Assembly: GCF_001468485.1 (NCBI RefSeq)
Contig: NZ_LODI01000005.1
Location: 45,190 to 109,189 of the forward strand
Source: Pseudoalteromonas sp. H71
GTDB taxonomy: Bacteria > Pseudomonadota > Gammaproteobacteria > Enterobacterales > Alteromonadaceae
DNA length: 64,000 nt
Direction of reading: 5' to 3'
A program made the translations under genes and the position numbers. Positions 33,548 through 43,172 of the stretch are shown here, piece after piece. The stretch's first letter is position 1, and each line of letters begins with the position of its first letter. Below the pieces are notes generated by a model. That model was not told where the DNA came from and ran no database searches. It was given only the letters and a program-made list of their open reading frames with translations.

Positions 33548-34810
33548 ATGGACTCTCCAAAACGCTCAACACTCAAAAAACTTGCAGCTATAGGCTTAAC
33601 TGCAGGAGCAATAACGCACGCTCCTTATGTATTTGCTCGTAATAAAACAACGATAAGAGTGCTAGGGACGCATGTAACATTACAAGATGCGATTCGTAAG
33701 CAAGCCATGAGTGATTTAGGCATTAATATTGAATTTACGCCCGCTGGCAGTGCCGCAGTTTTACAAAGAGCATCAATGGACCCTAGTTCATTTGATTTAT
33801 ACGAACAGTGGTCAAACAGTATTAATGTATTGTGGAACGCAGGCTCCATTCAGCCTATAGAAAAAAAACGCCTTACCTATTTTAACGAAATAAATAGCCT
33901 CACAAAAACAGGTAAGCTGTCAGAAAACGCCAATATTGGCGCCGGCGACGCCCCCTTTAAAATATTAAATGTACAACCTGATGGCACACTCAGTGAGCAA
34001 GAAAGCGACTTAATAAGCTTTTTACCCTACGTGCACAATGTAGACTCCTTTGGTTATAACACTAAATTTATTAAACCCGGAATTGCCTATGAAACTGAAA
34101 GTTGGGGATGGTTACTGGATGAGCAACACAGAGGAAAAGTAGGTATTGTAAATGCGCCTACTATTGGTTTATTTGACTTAGCGCTTGCTGCTAAAGCTAA
34201 AGGGCTTGTGAAAATTAACAATATAGGGGCAATGACTCGTATTGAATTGGATAACTTATTTAAGGTACTGCTTGAGCTCAAACGCCAAGGCCACTTTAGC
34301 GGTTATTGGAACTCAGTGCCTGAATCTGTTCAGTTTATGAAAGATGAACGCGTTCATATTGAAAGTATGTTTTCTCCTGCGGTATCTGCGCTAAATGGCC
34401 AAGGCATAAATGTGCGCTTTGCAGCACCTAAAGAAGGCTACAGAGGCTGGCATGGTGTAATGTGCTTGTCGTCACAAACCCATGATAGTGTAAAAGATGC
34501 ATCTTACGATTATATGAATTGGTGGTTATCTGGATGGCCCGGTGCTTTTATTGCTCGTCAAGGTTATTACATAAGTAACCCACAACGCTCTAAACCACTA
34601 CTTTCACAGGATGAATGGGACTATTGGTATGACGGCAAAACCGCAAACACTGATTTACTCGAGACAAATGGCAATATTGCAGTTAGAAAAGGCGAGCAAA
34701 GAAATGGCGGAAGCTATACTAAGCGCTTCAGTAACGTTGCAGTGTGGAATACCGTTATGCCAACCTACGACTACAGTTTACAAAAGTGGTATGAGTTAAT
34801 AAGTCGATAA
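33548..34810 (+). CDS. PotD/NspS-like periplasmic binding protein
   Basis: 420 residues. The N-terminus KRSTLKKLAAIGLTAG followed by a hydrophobic stretch resembles a Tat-type signal with KR in place of RR. The mature part shows the spermidine/putrescine-binding (PotD-like) pattern: WSNSINVLWNAGSIQPI and LPYVHNVDSFGYNTKFI. There is no ABC transporter beside it; instead its stop overlaps the start of a hybrid histidine kinase (TAATG). A periplasmic sensor that presents a ligand to the kinase is therefore more likely than a transport role, as known for NspS/MbaA in Vibrio cholerae. Ligand unknown. Confidence 0.82.
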   Translation: MDSPKRSTLKKLAAIGLTAGAITHAPYVFARNKTTIRVLGTHVTLQDAIRKQAMSDLGINIEFTPAGSAAVLQRASMDPSSFDLYEQWSNSINVLWNAGSIQPIEKKRLTYFNEINSLTKTGKLSENANIGAGDAPFKILNVQPDGTLSEQESDLISFLPYVHNVDSFGYNTKFIKPGIAYETESWGWLLDEQHRGKVGIVNAPTIGLFDLALAAKAKGLVKINNIGAMTRIELDNLFKVLLELKRQGHFSGYWNSVPESVQFMKDERVHIESMFSPAVSALNGQGINVRFAAPKEGYRGWHGVMCLSSQTHDSVKDASYDYMNWWLSGWPGAFIARQGYYISNPQRSKPLLSQDEWDYWYDGKTANTDLLETNGNIAVRKGEQRNGGSYTKRFSNVAVWNTVMPTYDYSLQKWYELISR

Positions 34811-37677
34811 TGCGTTCTATTAAATCAAAAATAATTGCGACCTTAGCGGTACTAGCTGGACTACTTCTTTTACAAAGTTATTTATTTAACCACTTACAAA
34901 AATCGTTAACCAGCCTGCAAAACATTCAAAACAATGCAATTAGTAAAAGTGAAGCTGTCGTAAAGCTAGAAAGAGATGTAATGGCCTTACAAAGTCATGC
35001 AGTTTCATTTATTGATGACGCTAATAAAAATAATATTGCAAAGTTTAAAACATATTTAGACCAAGCAAATAGTCATTTAGGGCAATTAACATTAAACACA
35101 CTAGACAAAACCCCTGAATATAAAAATATGCTTACCCGCCTCAGCGAGCACCTAAAAAACTATGAAACTACATTTGAAAAAGTAGTTATTAACAGACAAA
35201 AGCGCGAGCAAATATACTCATCTGGATTTAAACAGCCCATTGAAGAGCTACAAAAAAAGGTAATGGCACTTGAGTCACTATCAAATGAAGATAAAAAAAT
35301 TCTCTACAATGATATTTTACTAACCATTAGTAACCTTAAGCATGCAGCTGTCAGCTATCTTTATAAACCTAATTTTGATGAAGCTCAAAATGTGAAGCAA
35401 AATCTAGAGTTTTTGCACACAAAAATTAACCGTATGTCGGCTATTAATGACTCCTTGCTTGATAAAACAATTAATTTAAAAAAAACACATAACCAACTAA
35501 TACTTCTAACTCGCAGTTATACGTACTCTGTAAATGTAGTGCTTACAGGGATCGAAAACGAACTTTTATACCTATCTAATAAAATTAAAAGCGCTGAAGA
35601 AGAAAAGCTAAACTTGGCTAAATTACAATTTAATAGCGAATTGACAAAAAAAACTAAGCAAAGCAGCCTGTTTACCTTTTTAATTTTAATTATCCTTTTA
35701 CTCCTTTGTTATTTTATTTTTACCTTTGTTATCAAGCCTATTTCACAGCTTACCCTGTTACTTAATAGTATGAATGAAGGTGAGCCGATTAAACTAAAAA
35801 ATAAGCATGCAAAGCTAACCGAAATTGCATCTGTGTTAAAAGCAGCTAATACGCTTTATTTAAAAAGTGAGGAAACGAAGCAATTACTTGATGAAACACG
35901 CGCTTTAAATGTAAAAATGGCAGAAATGAATACGGACCTTACACGTGCAATAGAAGAAACAAACAGAGCAAATAAAACAAAAATAGATTTTATAGCCAAT
36001 ATGAGCCATGAACTTCGCACTCCTATGAACGGAATATTGGGTATGCTTCAACTCTTACAAAGTAGTGAAATGCCCGCTAAGCAGGAGCAATATGCTAAAA
36101 AAGCATTTTCTAGTGCGCAGAGCCTGCTGCAAATTTTAAACAATATTTTAGACTTTTCAAAACTCGATTCTGATAACGTCAAACTTGAGAAAATTCCTTT
36201 TACACTTGATACGATCGTATCTAACGTTGAAGATTTATTTTCGATTAATGCACAACAAAAAGGACTAGCATTAAATTGTGTTGTGCATGCCGACAGACAT
36301 ATGACTCTGTTGGGCGATCCTATACAGCTAAATCAAATAATTAATAATTGCATTGGTAATGCCATTAAGTTTACCGATAAGGGTGAGGTGTCATTAACCA
36401 TAGAAGTCATTTTTCAAAAAGAAAACAAAGTACAGTTGCGCTTTAGCATTAGTGATACCGGAATTGGTATGACGCAAGCCCAATCTGATAGGGTGTTTGA
36501 ATCATTTGCTCAAGGCGACTCAAGTACAACAAGAAAGTACGGAGGCACAGGGCTTGGCCTAACGATTAGCAAACAGTTAACCAAATTATTAGGTGGTGAC
36601 ATACAAGTAAAAAGCGAACTTGGCAAAGGAAGTGAGTTTTTATTTACTCTTCCATTCACCATTGCAGAACAGCAATTAATTAATGACACTGCTGGCAAAA
36701 ATGACCCATTACCTGCAAAGGTAGCCCTGCCAAAACTAACGGATTATAAAGCACTTGTTGTGGACGATAATAAACTTAACCAAGAAATAACCTCTGCAAT
36801 GCTAGGTAAATTTGACCTTAATACATCAATTGCTAACGATGGGCTAGACGCTATAGATAAAGTATCAGCTCAACATTTTGACATTGTATTTATGGATATA
36901 CAAATGCCCCATATGGACGGTCTTGAAGCCACTAAACAACTAAGAGCTAAAGGATACAATATGCCTATTATTGCTTTAAGTGCTGCTGTAGAGCCCAGAG
37001 ATAAAAAAGCAGCCGCTGATGCAGGTATGGATGACTTTTTGGTTAAACCGATTGTATTTACCGCCCTTTGCGAAAAATTAAATAACCACCTAAAAAGTAG
37101 AGATAATTTGCAAACAATAAATTTAGTAAAAGCAAAGCAAAACGTTGATAACAATGAAACCTTACTCATGACATTGCTTACTCGGTTTATAGATGGTAAT
37201 AATGACTTTTCAGCGAAGGCTGATTTATTAATAAACAATAATGATGTTGCTACTTTAAAGCGAACGGTGCATACACTGAAGGGGTTAGCGGGTACATTAG
37301 GGCTAGAAAAGTTGCAAAAATGTGCATTAGAGACTGAAAAAGCACTACTTGAGGAAAACTCGCTTAATATAGATTTATTAAAAGAAAATTTGGCAGCAAC
37401 GCTTTTTTCTATTAAAGAATTATTAGCGACACTCAATTTGGAAAAAATAGAGCCGAAACGACACAATCTCGAAGATGAGCTGGTAGTGATAAATGAGATT
37501 CACTCACTAGCATTAGCGTCTCGTCCTATCCCAAACTACCTAAAAAGGCATTTAGAAGCGAATAGCTATGATACTGAACACGCCTTATCAAAACTAATAG
37601 AGGCGATTAATAATTTCGACTATCCGTCTGTAATTTCGATTATTGAAACATATAAAGCAGACACAAAGCATTTATGA
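34810..37677 (+). CDS. Hybrid histidine kinase with receiver and Hpt domains
   Basis: 955 residues. TM1 is about 7-25, a helical periplasmic sensor about 26-282, TM2 about 285-308, then a linker/coiled coil. HisKA has the phospho-accepting His at about 400 (NMSHELRTPMNG). HATPase motifs are GNAIKFT, DTGIGM and GTGLGL. The receiver domain (about 647-765) has Asp at about 696 (IVFMDIQMP). The C-terminal Hpt domain has His at about 821 (HTLKGLAGTLG). A full His-Asp-His relay is thus in one protein. It is coupled to the PotD-like gene by a 1-nt overlap and followed by a cognate response regulator. Confidence 0.93.
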   Translation: MRSIKSKIIATLAVLAGLLLLQSYLFNHLQKSLTSLQNIQNNAISKSEAVVKLERDVMALQSHAVSFIDDANKNNIAKFKTYLDQANSHLGQLTLNTLDKTPEYKNMLTRLSEHLKNYETTFEKVVINRQKREQIYSSGFKQPIEELQKKVMALESLSNEDKKILYNDILLTISNLKHAAVSYLYKPNFDEAQNVKQNLEFLHTKINRMSAINDSLLDKTINLKKTHNQLILLTRSYTYSVNVVLTGIENELLYLSNKIKSAEEEKLNLAKLQFNSELTKKTKQSSLFTFLILIILLLLCYFIFTFVIKPISQLTLLLNSMNEGEPIKLKNKHAKLTEIASVLKAANTLYLKSEETKQLLDETRALNVKMAEMNTDLTRAIEETNRANKTKIDFIANMSHELRTPMNGILGMLQLLQSSEMPAKQEQYAKKAFSSAQSLLQILNNILDFSKLDSDNVKLEKIPFTLDTIVSNVEDLFSINAQQKGLALNCVVHADRHMTLLGDPIQLNQIINNCIGNAIKFTDKGEVSLTIEVIFQKENKVQLRFSISDTGIGMTQAQSDRVFESFAQGDSSTTRKYGGTGLGLTISKQLTKLLGGDIQVKSELGKGSEFLFTLPFTIAEQQLINDTAGKNDPLPAKVALPKLTDYKALVVDDNKLNQEITSAMLGKFDLNTSIANDGLDAIDKVSAQHFDIVFMDIQMPHMDGLEATKQLRAKGYNMPIIALSAAVEPRDKKAAADAGMDDFLVKPIVFTALCEKLNNHLKSRDNLQTINLVKAKQNVDNNETLLMTLLTRFIDGNNDFSAKADLLINNNDVATLKRTVHTLKGLAGTLGLEKLQKCALETEKALLEENSLNIDLLKENLAATLFSIKELLATLNLEKIEPKRHNLEDELVVINEIHSLALASRPIPNYLKRHLEANSYDTEHALSKLIEAINNFDYPSVISIIETYKADTKHL

Positions 37678-37720
37678 TTGAGTGATTCAGAATTTAAATA
37701 CTATGTAAAAAGGATTAATA

Positions 37721-39928
37721 GTGCATTTAACTTATTCCACCACAAATAAAAGTGAAGAAAAAGCGCAACGACAAAAACCTTTAATTCTAATTGTTGATGA
37801 CGAACCAAGTAACTTACATGTTTTGGTAGAAGGACTTTCAACCGACTACGATGTTCGAATATCGATAAGTGGAGAACAAGCACTAACGTTTATTGAGTCT
37901 ACCCGCCCAGATTTAATTTTACTCGACATAATGATGCCGGGAATGAATGGTTATGAAGTGTGCACCATAATAAAAGGGAAACCCAAAACAAAAAGCGTTC
38001 CGATCATATTTGTTACCGCACTGACAGAAGAAGAGTCAGAAGAAAAAGGCTTTGCTACGGGCGCCATAGACTATATTCACAAGCCTTATAAATTAGCCTT
38101 GGTCAGAGCTCGCATTCGTACACATATAACAGCACAAGGTATGCTAGACCGATTAATAGAGAAAAACTTTGACCTAAATGACAAGCTGCTTGAAATAGAA
38201 TCTTTAGCGATGGAGCTCGATGTTAGAGAAAAAGAATTAAAACAACTATCATCTAAACATCAACTATTTTTTCACGCACTAACAAGTACAGCTGACGGTG
38301 TTGTGATAACCAACAGTGCAGGCAAAATAATCGCGGTTAACCCTTCATTTTGCCGCATCACGGGTTACGATGAAGATGACTCGTTAAATATGCACATTCA
38401 CGATATCAAACAAAATAATCAGCCAAATGTAAACTTTGAACAAGTATGGCAACACGCAAGTGAAGCCGGCTACTGGAGTGGTGAGTTAGTTACCCGACGC
38501 AAAAGTGGTGAGTTATATCCTGAACTGCTAACGTTAAGCCTTGTAAAAAATGAACACGATACCAACGATCACTACATCGGTGTATTTAGCGATATATCAA
38601 GCCTAAAAGTGACTCAGGAGCGAATAGATTACTTAACTTGGCATGACGAATTAACCGCCCTACCTAATCGTAACAGCTTCTTAAAGCAGTTAGAGCAGCA
38701 ATTACAAAACTGTTCCACTGACAAAAATTTTGCCTATATTTTTATTATCGATGTAGATGGGTTTCACTCGTTTAATGATGGAATGGGCCTGCTAGCCGGT
38801 GACCATGTCCTAAAAGAACTAACGAAGCGTATCCATGAAAATACTGATAATAGTGATATTATTGCCCGCTTGGGAAGCGATGCCTTTGCAACGTTGTCAG
38901 TCCTAGATAAAGGCATTGGCAGAGCTAGGGCTCAAATTATTGCAGAGAAAAAAGCACAAGAAATTCTTACATCCGTAAGACTACCTTTTTTTGTTGATTT
39001 GCAAGAGGTTAGCCTAACAGTAAGTATTGGTATGTATATATTCCCGCAACATGGGCAATGGGAAAGCGCTATTGAGACTATCAGAAACTGTGAAGCTGCC
39101 TGCTATAAAGCAAAAGAGAAAGGGGGTAACCGAGTTACATTTTTTGACACCTCATTTGGTGAACAAGCAAAAAGACGTTTCGAAATTGAGCAAGACCTAC
39201 GTAAAGCAATCGCTTATAACGAGTTATCACTTCATTTACAGTCCCAATATGATAGTAATCAAATTTTAAAAGGAGCTGAGGTTTTACTTCGTTGGAAACA
39301 CACAACGAAAGGCTTTATTAGCCCCAGTGAATTTATTTCTATTGCAGAAGAGTCTGACGTTATTTATGACTTAGACTGCTGGGTATGTGAAAATGCTTTA
39401 AAAACATTAGTTAAGATTAATCAAACGCACCCTCACTTAAGTTTATCAATAAACATAAGTGGTCGACATTTCCATGAGCCACGCTTTTTAGCCTTTTTAG
39501 TTGAACAGCTAACAATTAATAATGTTATTGCGTCGCAACTCACTATAGAGATTATTGAAGGTACGCTACTAAATAATATGGACTCTGCTATTGAAGCTGT
39601 GCATAACCTCAAAAAATTGGGTGTAAAAGTATCAATTGATGATTTTGGAACTGGCTATTCAAGCCTCACATATTTAAAGCAATTACCGATTCAAGAACTT
39701 AAAATAGACCGTTCTTTTGTGCTCGAAGCGCCAACAAATAAAAATGATAAACTAATAATAGATATGATTGTGAGTTTGGGACGTTTATTTGAATTAGACG
39801 TTGTTGCAGAGGGTGTCGAAAACCAATCGCACTTCGATTTACTACAGGAATATCCGGAGGTGATACTGCAGGGTTATCATTTGCATAAACCTGAGCCAGT
39901 AAACGATTGGCTAGCTAAATTAAAATGA
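37721..39928 (+). CDS. Response regulator REC-PAS-GGDEF-EAL (c-di-GMP enzyme)
   Basis: 735 residues starting at GTG with AAAAGGA 7 nt upstream. REC domain about 20-135 with phospho-Asp at about 69 (LILLDIMMPG), a short coiled coil, PAS about 185-300, GGDEF about 305-475 and EAL about 485-735. The GGDEF signature reads LGSDAF, so cyclase activity is probably lost. The EAL domain reads EVLLRW and keeps DDFGTGYSSL and VAEGVE, consistent with an active phosphodiesterase. It is likely phosphorylated by the upstream Hpt to change c-di-GMP. Confidence 0.92.
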   Translation: MHLTYSTTNKSEEKAQRQKPLILIVDDEPSNLHVLVEGLSTDYDVRISISGEQALTFIESTRPDLILLDIMMPGMNGYEVCTIIKGKPKTKSVPIIFVTALTEEESEEKGFATGAIDYIHKPYKLALVRARIRTHITAQGMLDRLIEKNFDLNDKLLEIESLAMELDVREKELKQLSSKHQLFFHALTSTADGVVITNSAGKIIAVNPSFCRITGYDEDDSLNMHIHDIKQNNQPNVNFEQVWQHASEAGYWSGELVTRRKSGELYPELLTLSLVKNEHDTNDHYIGVFSDISSLKVTQERIDYLTWHDELTALPNRNSFLKQLEQQLQNCSTDKNFAYIFIIDVDGFHSFNDGMGLLAGDHVLKELTKRIHENTDNSDIIARLGSDAFATLSVLDKGIGRARAQIIAEKKAQEILTSVRLPFFVDLQEVSLTVSIGMYIFPQHGQWESAIETIRNCEAACYKAKEKGGNRVTFFDTSFGEQAKRRFEIEQDLRKAIAYNELSLHLQSQYDSNQILKGAEVLLRWKHTTKGFISPSEFISIAEESDVIYDLDCWVCENALKTLVKINQTHPHLSLSINISGRHFHEPRFLAFLVEQLTINNVIASQLTIEIIEGTLLNNMDSAIEAVHNLKKLGVKVSIDDFGTGYSSLTYLKQLPIQELKIDRSFVLEAPTNKNDKLIIDMIVSLGRLFELDVVAEGVENQSHFDLLQEYPEVILQGYHLHKPEPVNDWLAKLK

Positions 39929-39944
39929 TTTTTGTCATTAAAAT

Positions 39945-39971
39945 AAAAAGCCGAGCTATGCTCGGCTTTTT
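39945..39971. terminator. Bidirectional terminator between response regulator and proA
   Basis: AAAAAGCCGAGC / GCTCGGCTTTTT, a 12-bp perfect stem with a TAT loop, placed between two convergent operons. Confidence 0.92.
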
Positions 39972-39989
39972 GCTAAATTAATATAAAAT

Positions 39990-41237
39990 TTATTCGCGAA
40001 CTTGACCTTCGCCATTCACTAAATACTTTTCTGTAGTAAGTGATTCAAGTCCCATAGGACCGTACGCATGAAGCTTAGACGTTGCAATGCCAATTTCTGC
40101 GCCTAATCCTAACTGCGAACCATCAGAAAAACGAGATGATGCATTTACCATTACGACTGACGCATCTACGCTGCGTTGAAACAACTCAGCTGCGGCTTGG
40201 TTCTTAGTACAAATAACTTCTGTATGATTTGAGCCAAATTGAGCAATGTGCTCAACAGCGGCTGAAAATGTAGGCACTACGCGTATCGCAATCTCTAAAT
40301 CAAGGTATTCTTCACCGAATTCATTGTCAGCCAACACCGTTGCATTATCAAAGTATTTAGCCGCAAAACTATCTGCGTTGATCTTTACACCTTCCTGACG
40401 AAGCACTACAGCACACAGGTTTAAGAGTTCATCGGCGATATCTTCGTGTACAACCAAGCCTTCAAGTGCATTACATACACCCGTTCGTTGTGTTTTACCG
40501 TTAAGTAATAAATTAATCGCAACCTCTAAATCAGCATCTTTATCTACGTACAGGTGACAAACGCCCTTGTAATGCTGAATAACAGGAATCGTACTATTCT
40601 CGGTAACAAAGTTAATTAAACCTTCACCGCCGCGAGGAATGATTAAATCGATGCTATCACGTTGTTGCATTAACTCCATAAGAAGTCCACGATCGGGATC
40701 TGGAATAACTGAGATTAATGAAACAGGTAAGTTGTGCTTTTCAAGTACAGTGTGCATTACACTTGCAATAGCTTGTGAGCTTTTAAGTGCCTCTTTACCA
40801 CCGCGTAAAATAACCCCATTACCCGATTTAAAGCACAAAGCACCGGCATCTGCTGTAACATTAGGGCGTGCTTCATAAATCATACAAACAACACCTAGCG
40901 GAACGCGCATTTTACGAATTTTTATACCATTAGGTCGTTCCGTAATTTCACGAAGTTGGCCCACTGGATCATCAAGGCTCACTATTACTTCGATACCTTC
41001 AGCCATCGATTCAATGCGTTCATCGTTCAGTGTTAAACGATCAACCATTGCCGCGGGTAGATTGTTGTCGCGAGCAGCGCTTAAGTCACTTTCGTTTTCT
41101 TGAATTATAAATGCTTTTTGCTCTCTTAATGCCACAGCCATCTCTGTTAATACTTGATTTTTTGTCTCGGTGTCGAGTAAAGCAAGTGTGTTTGCAGCTT
41201 TAGCTGCTTGACGCGAAATATCCGTAATTAAACTCAT
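39990..41237 (-). CDS. proA: Gamma-glutamyl phosphate reductase ProA
   Basis: 415 residues, normal length. Reduces gamma-glutamyl phosphate to glutamate semialdehyde in proline synthesis. It has the aldehyde-dehydrogenase-like fold with EARPNVTADAGALCFKSGN and the catalytic cysteine in KTQRTGVCNALEG. Its ATG overlaps the proB stop by 4 nt, giving a proB-proA operon and coupled translation, which suits an enzyme pair that channels a labile intermediate. Confidence 0.96.
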   Translation of the reverse strand: MSLITDISRQAAKAANTLALLDTETKNQVLTEMAVALREQKAFIIQENESDLSAARDNNLPAAMVDRLTLNDERIESMAEGIEVIVSLDDPVGQLREITERPNGIKIRKMRVPLGVVCMIYEARPNVTADAGALCFKSGNGVILRGGKEALKSSQAIASVMHTVLEKHNLPVSLISVIPDPDRGLLMELMQQRDSIDLIIPRGGEGLINFVTENSTIPVIQHYKGVCHLYVDKDADLEVAINLLLNGKTQRTGVCNALEGLVVHEDIADELLNLCAVVLRQEGVKINADSFAAKYFDNATVLADNEFGEEYLDLEIAIRVVPTFSAAVEHIAQFGSNHTEVICTKNQAAAELFQRSVDASVVMVNASSRFSDGSQLGLGAEIGIATSKLHAYGPMGLESLTTEKYLVNGEGQVRE

Positions 41238-42358
41238 GACTTCTCCAATAATGCGATATCTTTTTCTGAAATGACAGGACCAATAGAGTCCTGCATTTTT
41301 TCACTAAATTCACTTTGTTCGTTGTCCGCAATAAAATTCAACAAACAACTACTGTAATTTGCGGTCGCTTTAGCTAAACGCGTACCATCTTCACTTCTAA
41401 CAAGTATGGTGTCACCAATTGCAAACTCACCATGTACTTCAACAATTTCATCACCGCGAATAATGCCTGTTTCACCTTCAATTGACTCATCAAACGATCC
41501 ATCAACCACAACTTCACCCTGCTCATTTGCAGTATGTGTCATCCAGTGCACCGAGTCTTGCATTGGTTTTTCGTATGGTGAAAATATCGTGCCTGGATTG
41601 TCGCCCGCGAGTAAGCGATTAAATGTTTCTTCTTTAAAACCATTGATAATGTACGTTGCAATACCATGCGATGTTGCCTTTTCTGCAGCTTCAATCTTAG
41701 TCTTCATTCCGCCAGTACCTACAGAGCTTGTAGCACATCCTGCCATGGCATAAATAGACTCATCAATTGATTTTATTTCAGGTAATAAAACAGCATCGTC
41801 ATGAAGATTCGGATTTTTATCGTATAAACCATCAACATCTGAAAAAATAAGTAAAGCGTCTGCATCGGCAGCAGCTGCCACCATTGCTGATAAATTATCG
41901 TTATCACCCACTTTTAGATCATCAGTTGTTACTGCATCATTTTCGTTAATAATTGGCAGTACACCATGTTCAAGCAAAGTGAATACGGTTTCACGAATGC
42001 TCTGATAGCGCTCACGGTCACGCAAATCACCATGAGTTAACAAAAGCTGGGCAGATGGAAAATCAAAGAAGCGGTCCCACATAGCAATCATTTCAGTTTG
42101 ACCCGCTGCGGCCATTGCCTTTTTCAATACAACTGAACGAGGCTGGTCTGATGGAAATAGATGCGAGCCCGCTGCGACCGAACCTGATGAAACCAAAATT
42201 ACTTCAATCCCGCGAGCACGACAACGAACAATAAACTGTGCGATAGTAAGTATGTAACGAGAACGACAGCCGTCTTGATCTGGTGCAATTAGTGCACTAC
42301 CTACTTTTAATACAATGCGTCGCCAATTTAACTTTTGCATAAGTCTTCTACTTTCCAT
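41234..42358 (-). CDS. proB: Glutamate 5-kinase ProB
   Basis: 374 residues. An N-terminal amino-acid kinase domain (IVLKVGSALIAPDQDG, SSGSVAAGSHLFP, NENDAVTTDDLKVGDNDNLS) is followed by a C-terminal PUA domain from about 285. It phosphorylates glutamate as the first and feedback-inhibited step of proline synthesis. Two starts are possible: ATG 42358 without a clear ribosome site, or ATG 42340 with AGAAG about 5 nt upstream; the kinase core begins after both. A proline-sensitive kinase would normally show inhibition by proline; the sequence does not settle this. Confidence 0.95.
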   Translation of the reverse strand: MESRRLMQKLNWRRIVLKVGSALIAPDQDGCRSRYILTIAQFIVRCRARGIEVILVSSGSVAAGSHLFPSDQPRSVVLKKAMAAAGQTEMIAMWDRFFDFPSAQLLLTHGDLRDRERYQSIRETVFTLLEHGVLPIINENDAVTTDDLKVGDNDNLSAMVAAAADADALLIFSDVDGLYDKNPNLHDDAVLLPEIKSIDESIYAMAGCATSSVGTGGMKTKIEAAEKATSHGIATYIINGFKEETFNRLLAGDNPGTIFSPYEKPMQDSVHWMTHTANEQGEVVVDGSFDESIEGETGIIRGDEIVEVHGEFAIGDTILVRSEDGTRLAKATANYSSCLLNFIADNEQSEFSEKMQDSIGPVISEKDIALLEKS

Positions 42359-43172
42359 TTTATCTGTGCTCAGTGTTAATGAGCTAAACTAAATAGCTAC
42401 CCGTAAATGCAGCTTCGAATTTGTGTTTTTTAGCAACACTTTTAAACGCACACAAGAAAGCCAAAATCTAAAAGTAATGTTTTAAATTTAAGCTCAGATA
42501 TAAAAAAGCAGATACCTTGCAATGAAAGTAGTGCCTATAAGAAAGTTTAAAAAGTGTTGTTTATGCATCGCTGTAAAAAGCCTTGGTGGCTTTTCTATTA
42601 ACAACATACATAGAGCCTCTAAAGTCTGGTACACCAACAGATAGGGTGAAGACTATAGGACCGAGATTTAACCGCCACGATGGGGATTAAACATTGAAAG
42701 ATATCAATTCAACTCAAACTTTATATAGCTGAGATAAACCGTATCAAGTAATCGAATAAATTAAATTTTAGATGTTCAAATACTCAACTAGCTTCTAAAT
42801 AACGATTATACCTAGCAAATATGACCGTAACATTAACGGTAAATTTATTTCCTAAATAATTTAATTAGATACCTAATTATTTGAACTCGAAGTATAATAC
42901 GCCAAATAAGGGGGTAAGATCAAGGCTAAAATTCAGACGACCACATTATAAAACATTTAAAATTAGAGATTTTTAATTTTAAAACAATGAGATAGCAACG
43001 ATTATTGATAATTTATAAAATATTTAGCTACGCTAACCATAATTAATACGTACTAATATTGTATAAGCGGCTAAAATTAATTAGCAATAGTTGATTTTCC
43101 CGTGTATACCCCTTTAATAACAATTAATAACGTTATACTTTAGATAAAATCATAATAAGGAATTCTTAATCT
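42359..43172. other. Gene-free AT-rich intergenic stretch with several hairpins
   Basis: 814 nt with no credible coding frame. Visible elements: a nested hairpin at 42556-42605 (outer GTTGTT / AACAAC; inner AAAAGCC / GGCTTTT at 42576-42594); a GC-richer, non-coding-looking segment at about 42600-42685 unlike its AT-rich flanks; TAATTAG / CTAATTA at 42862-42879; and a 10-bp AT-only repeat TTTAAAATTA / TAATTTTAAA at 42956-42983. The region must hold the divergent promoters of proB and the antiporter gene. The 42556-42685 part could be a small RNA with its terminator. Confidence 0.5.
42576..42594. terminator. Terminator-like hairpin in the proB-antiporter gap
   Basis: AAAAGCC-TTGGT-GGCTTTT. It is flanked by A on the left and T on the right, so it could stop transcription from either side. 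No annotated gene ends here, which implies an unannotated short transcript, either leftwards from about 42700 or rightwards from about 42370. Confidence 0.45.

Noticed and set aside
42540..42690. Short minus-strand reading frames through the hairpin segment between proB and the antiporter gene, giving protein-like strings.
   Set aside because: No start codon with a ribosome site, early stops in all frames and no recognised family. The hairpin makes an RNA or repeat explanation better than a gene remnant.
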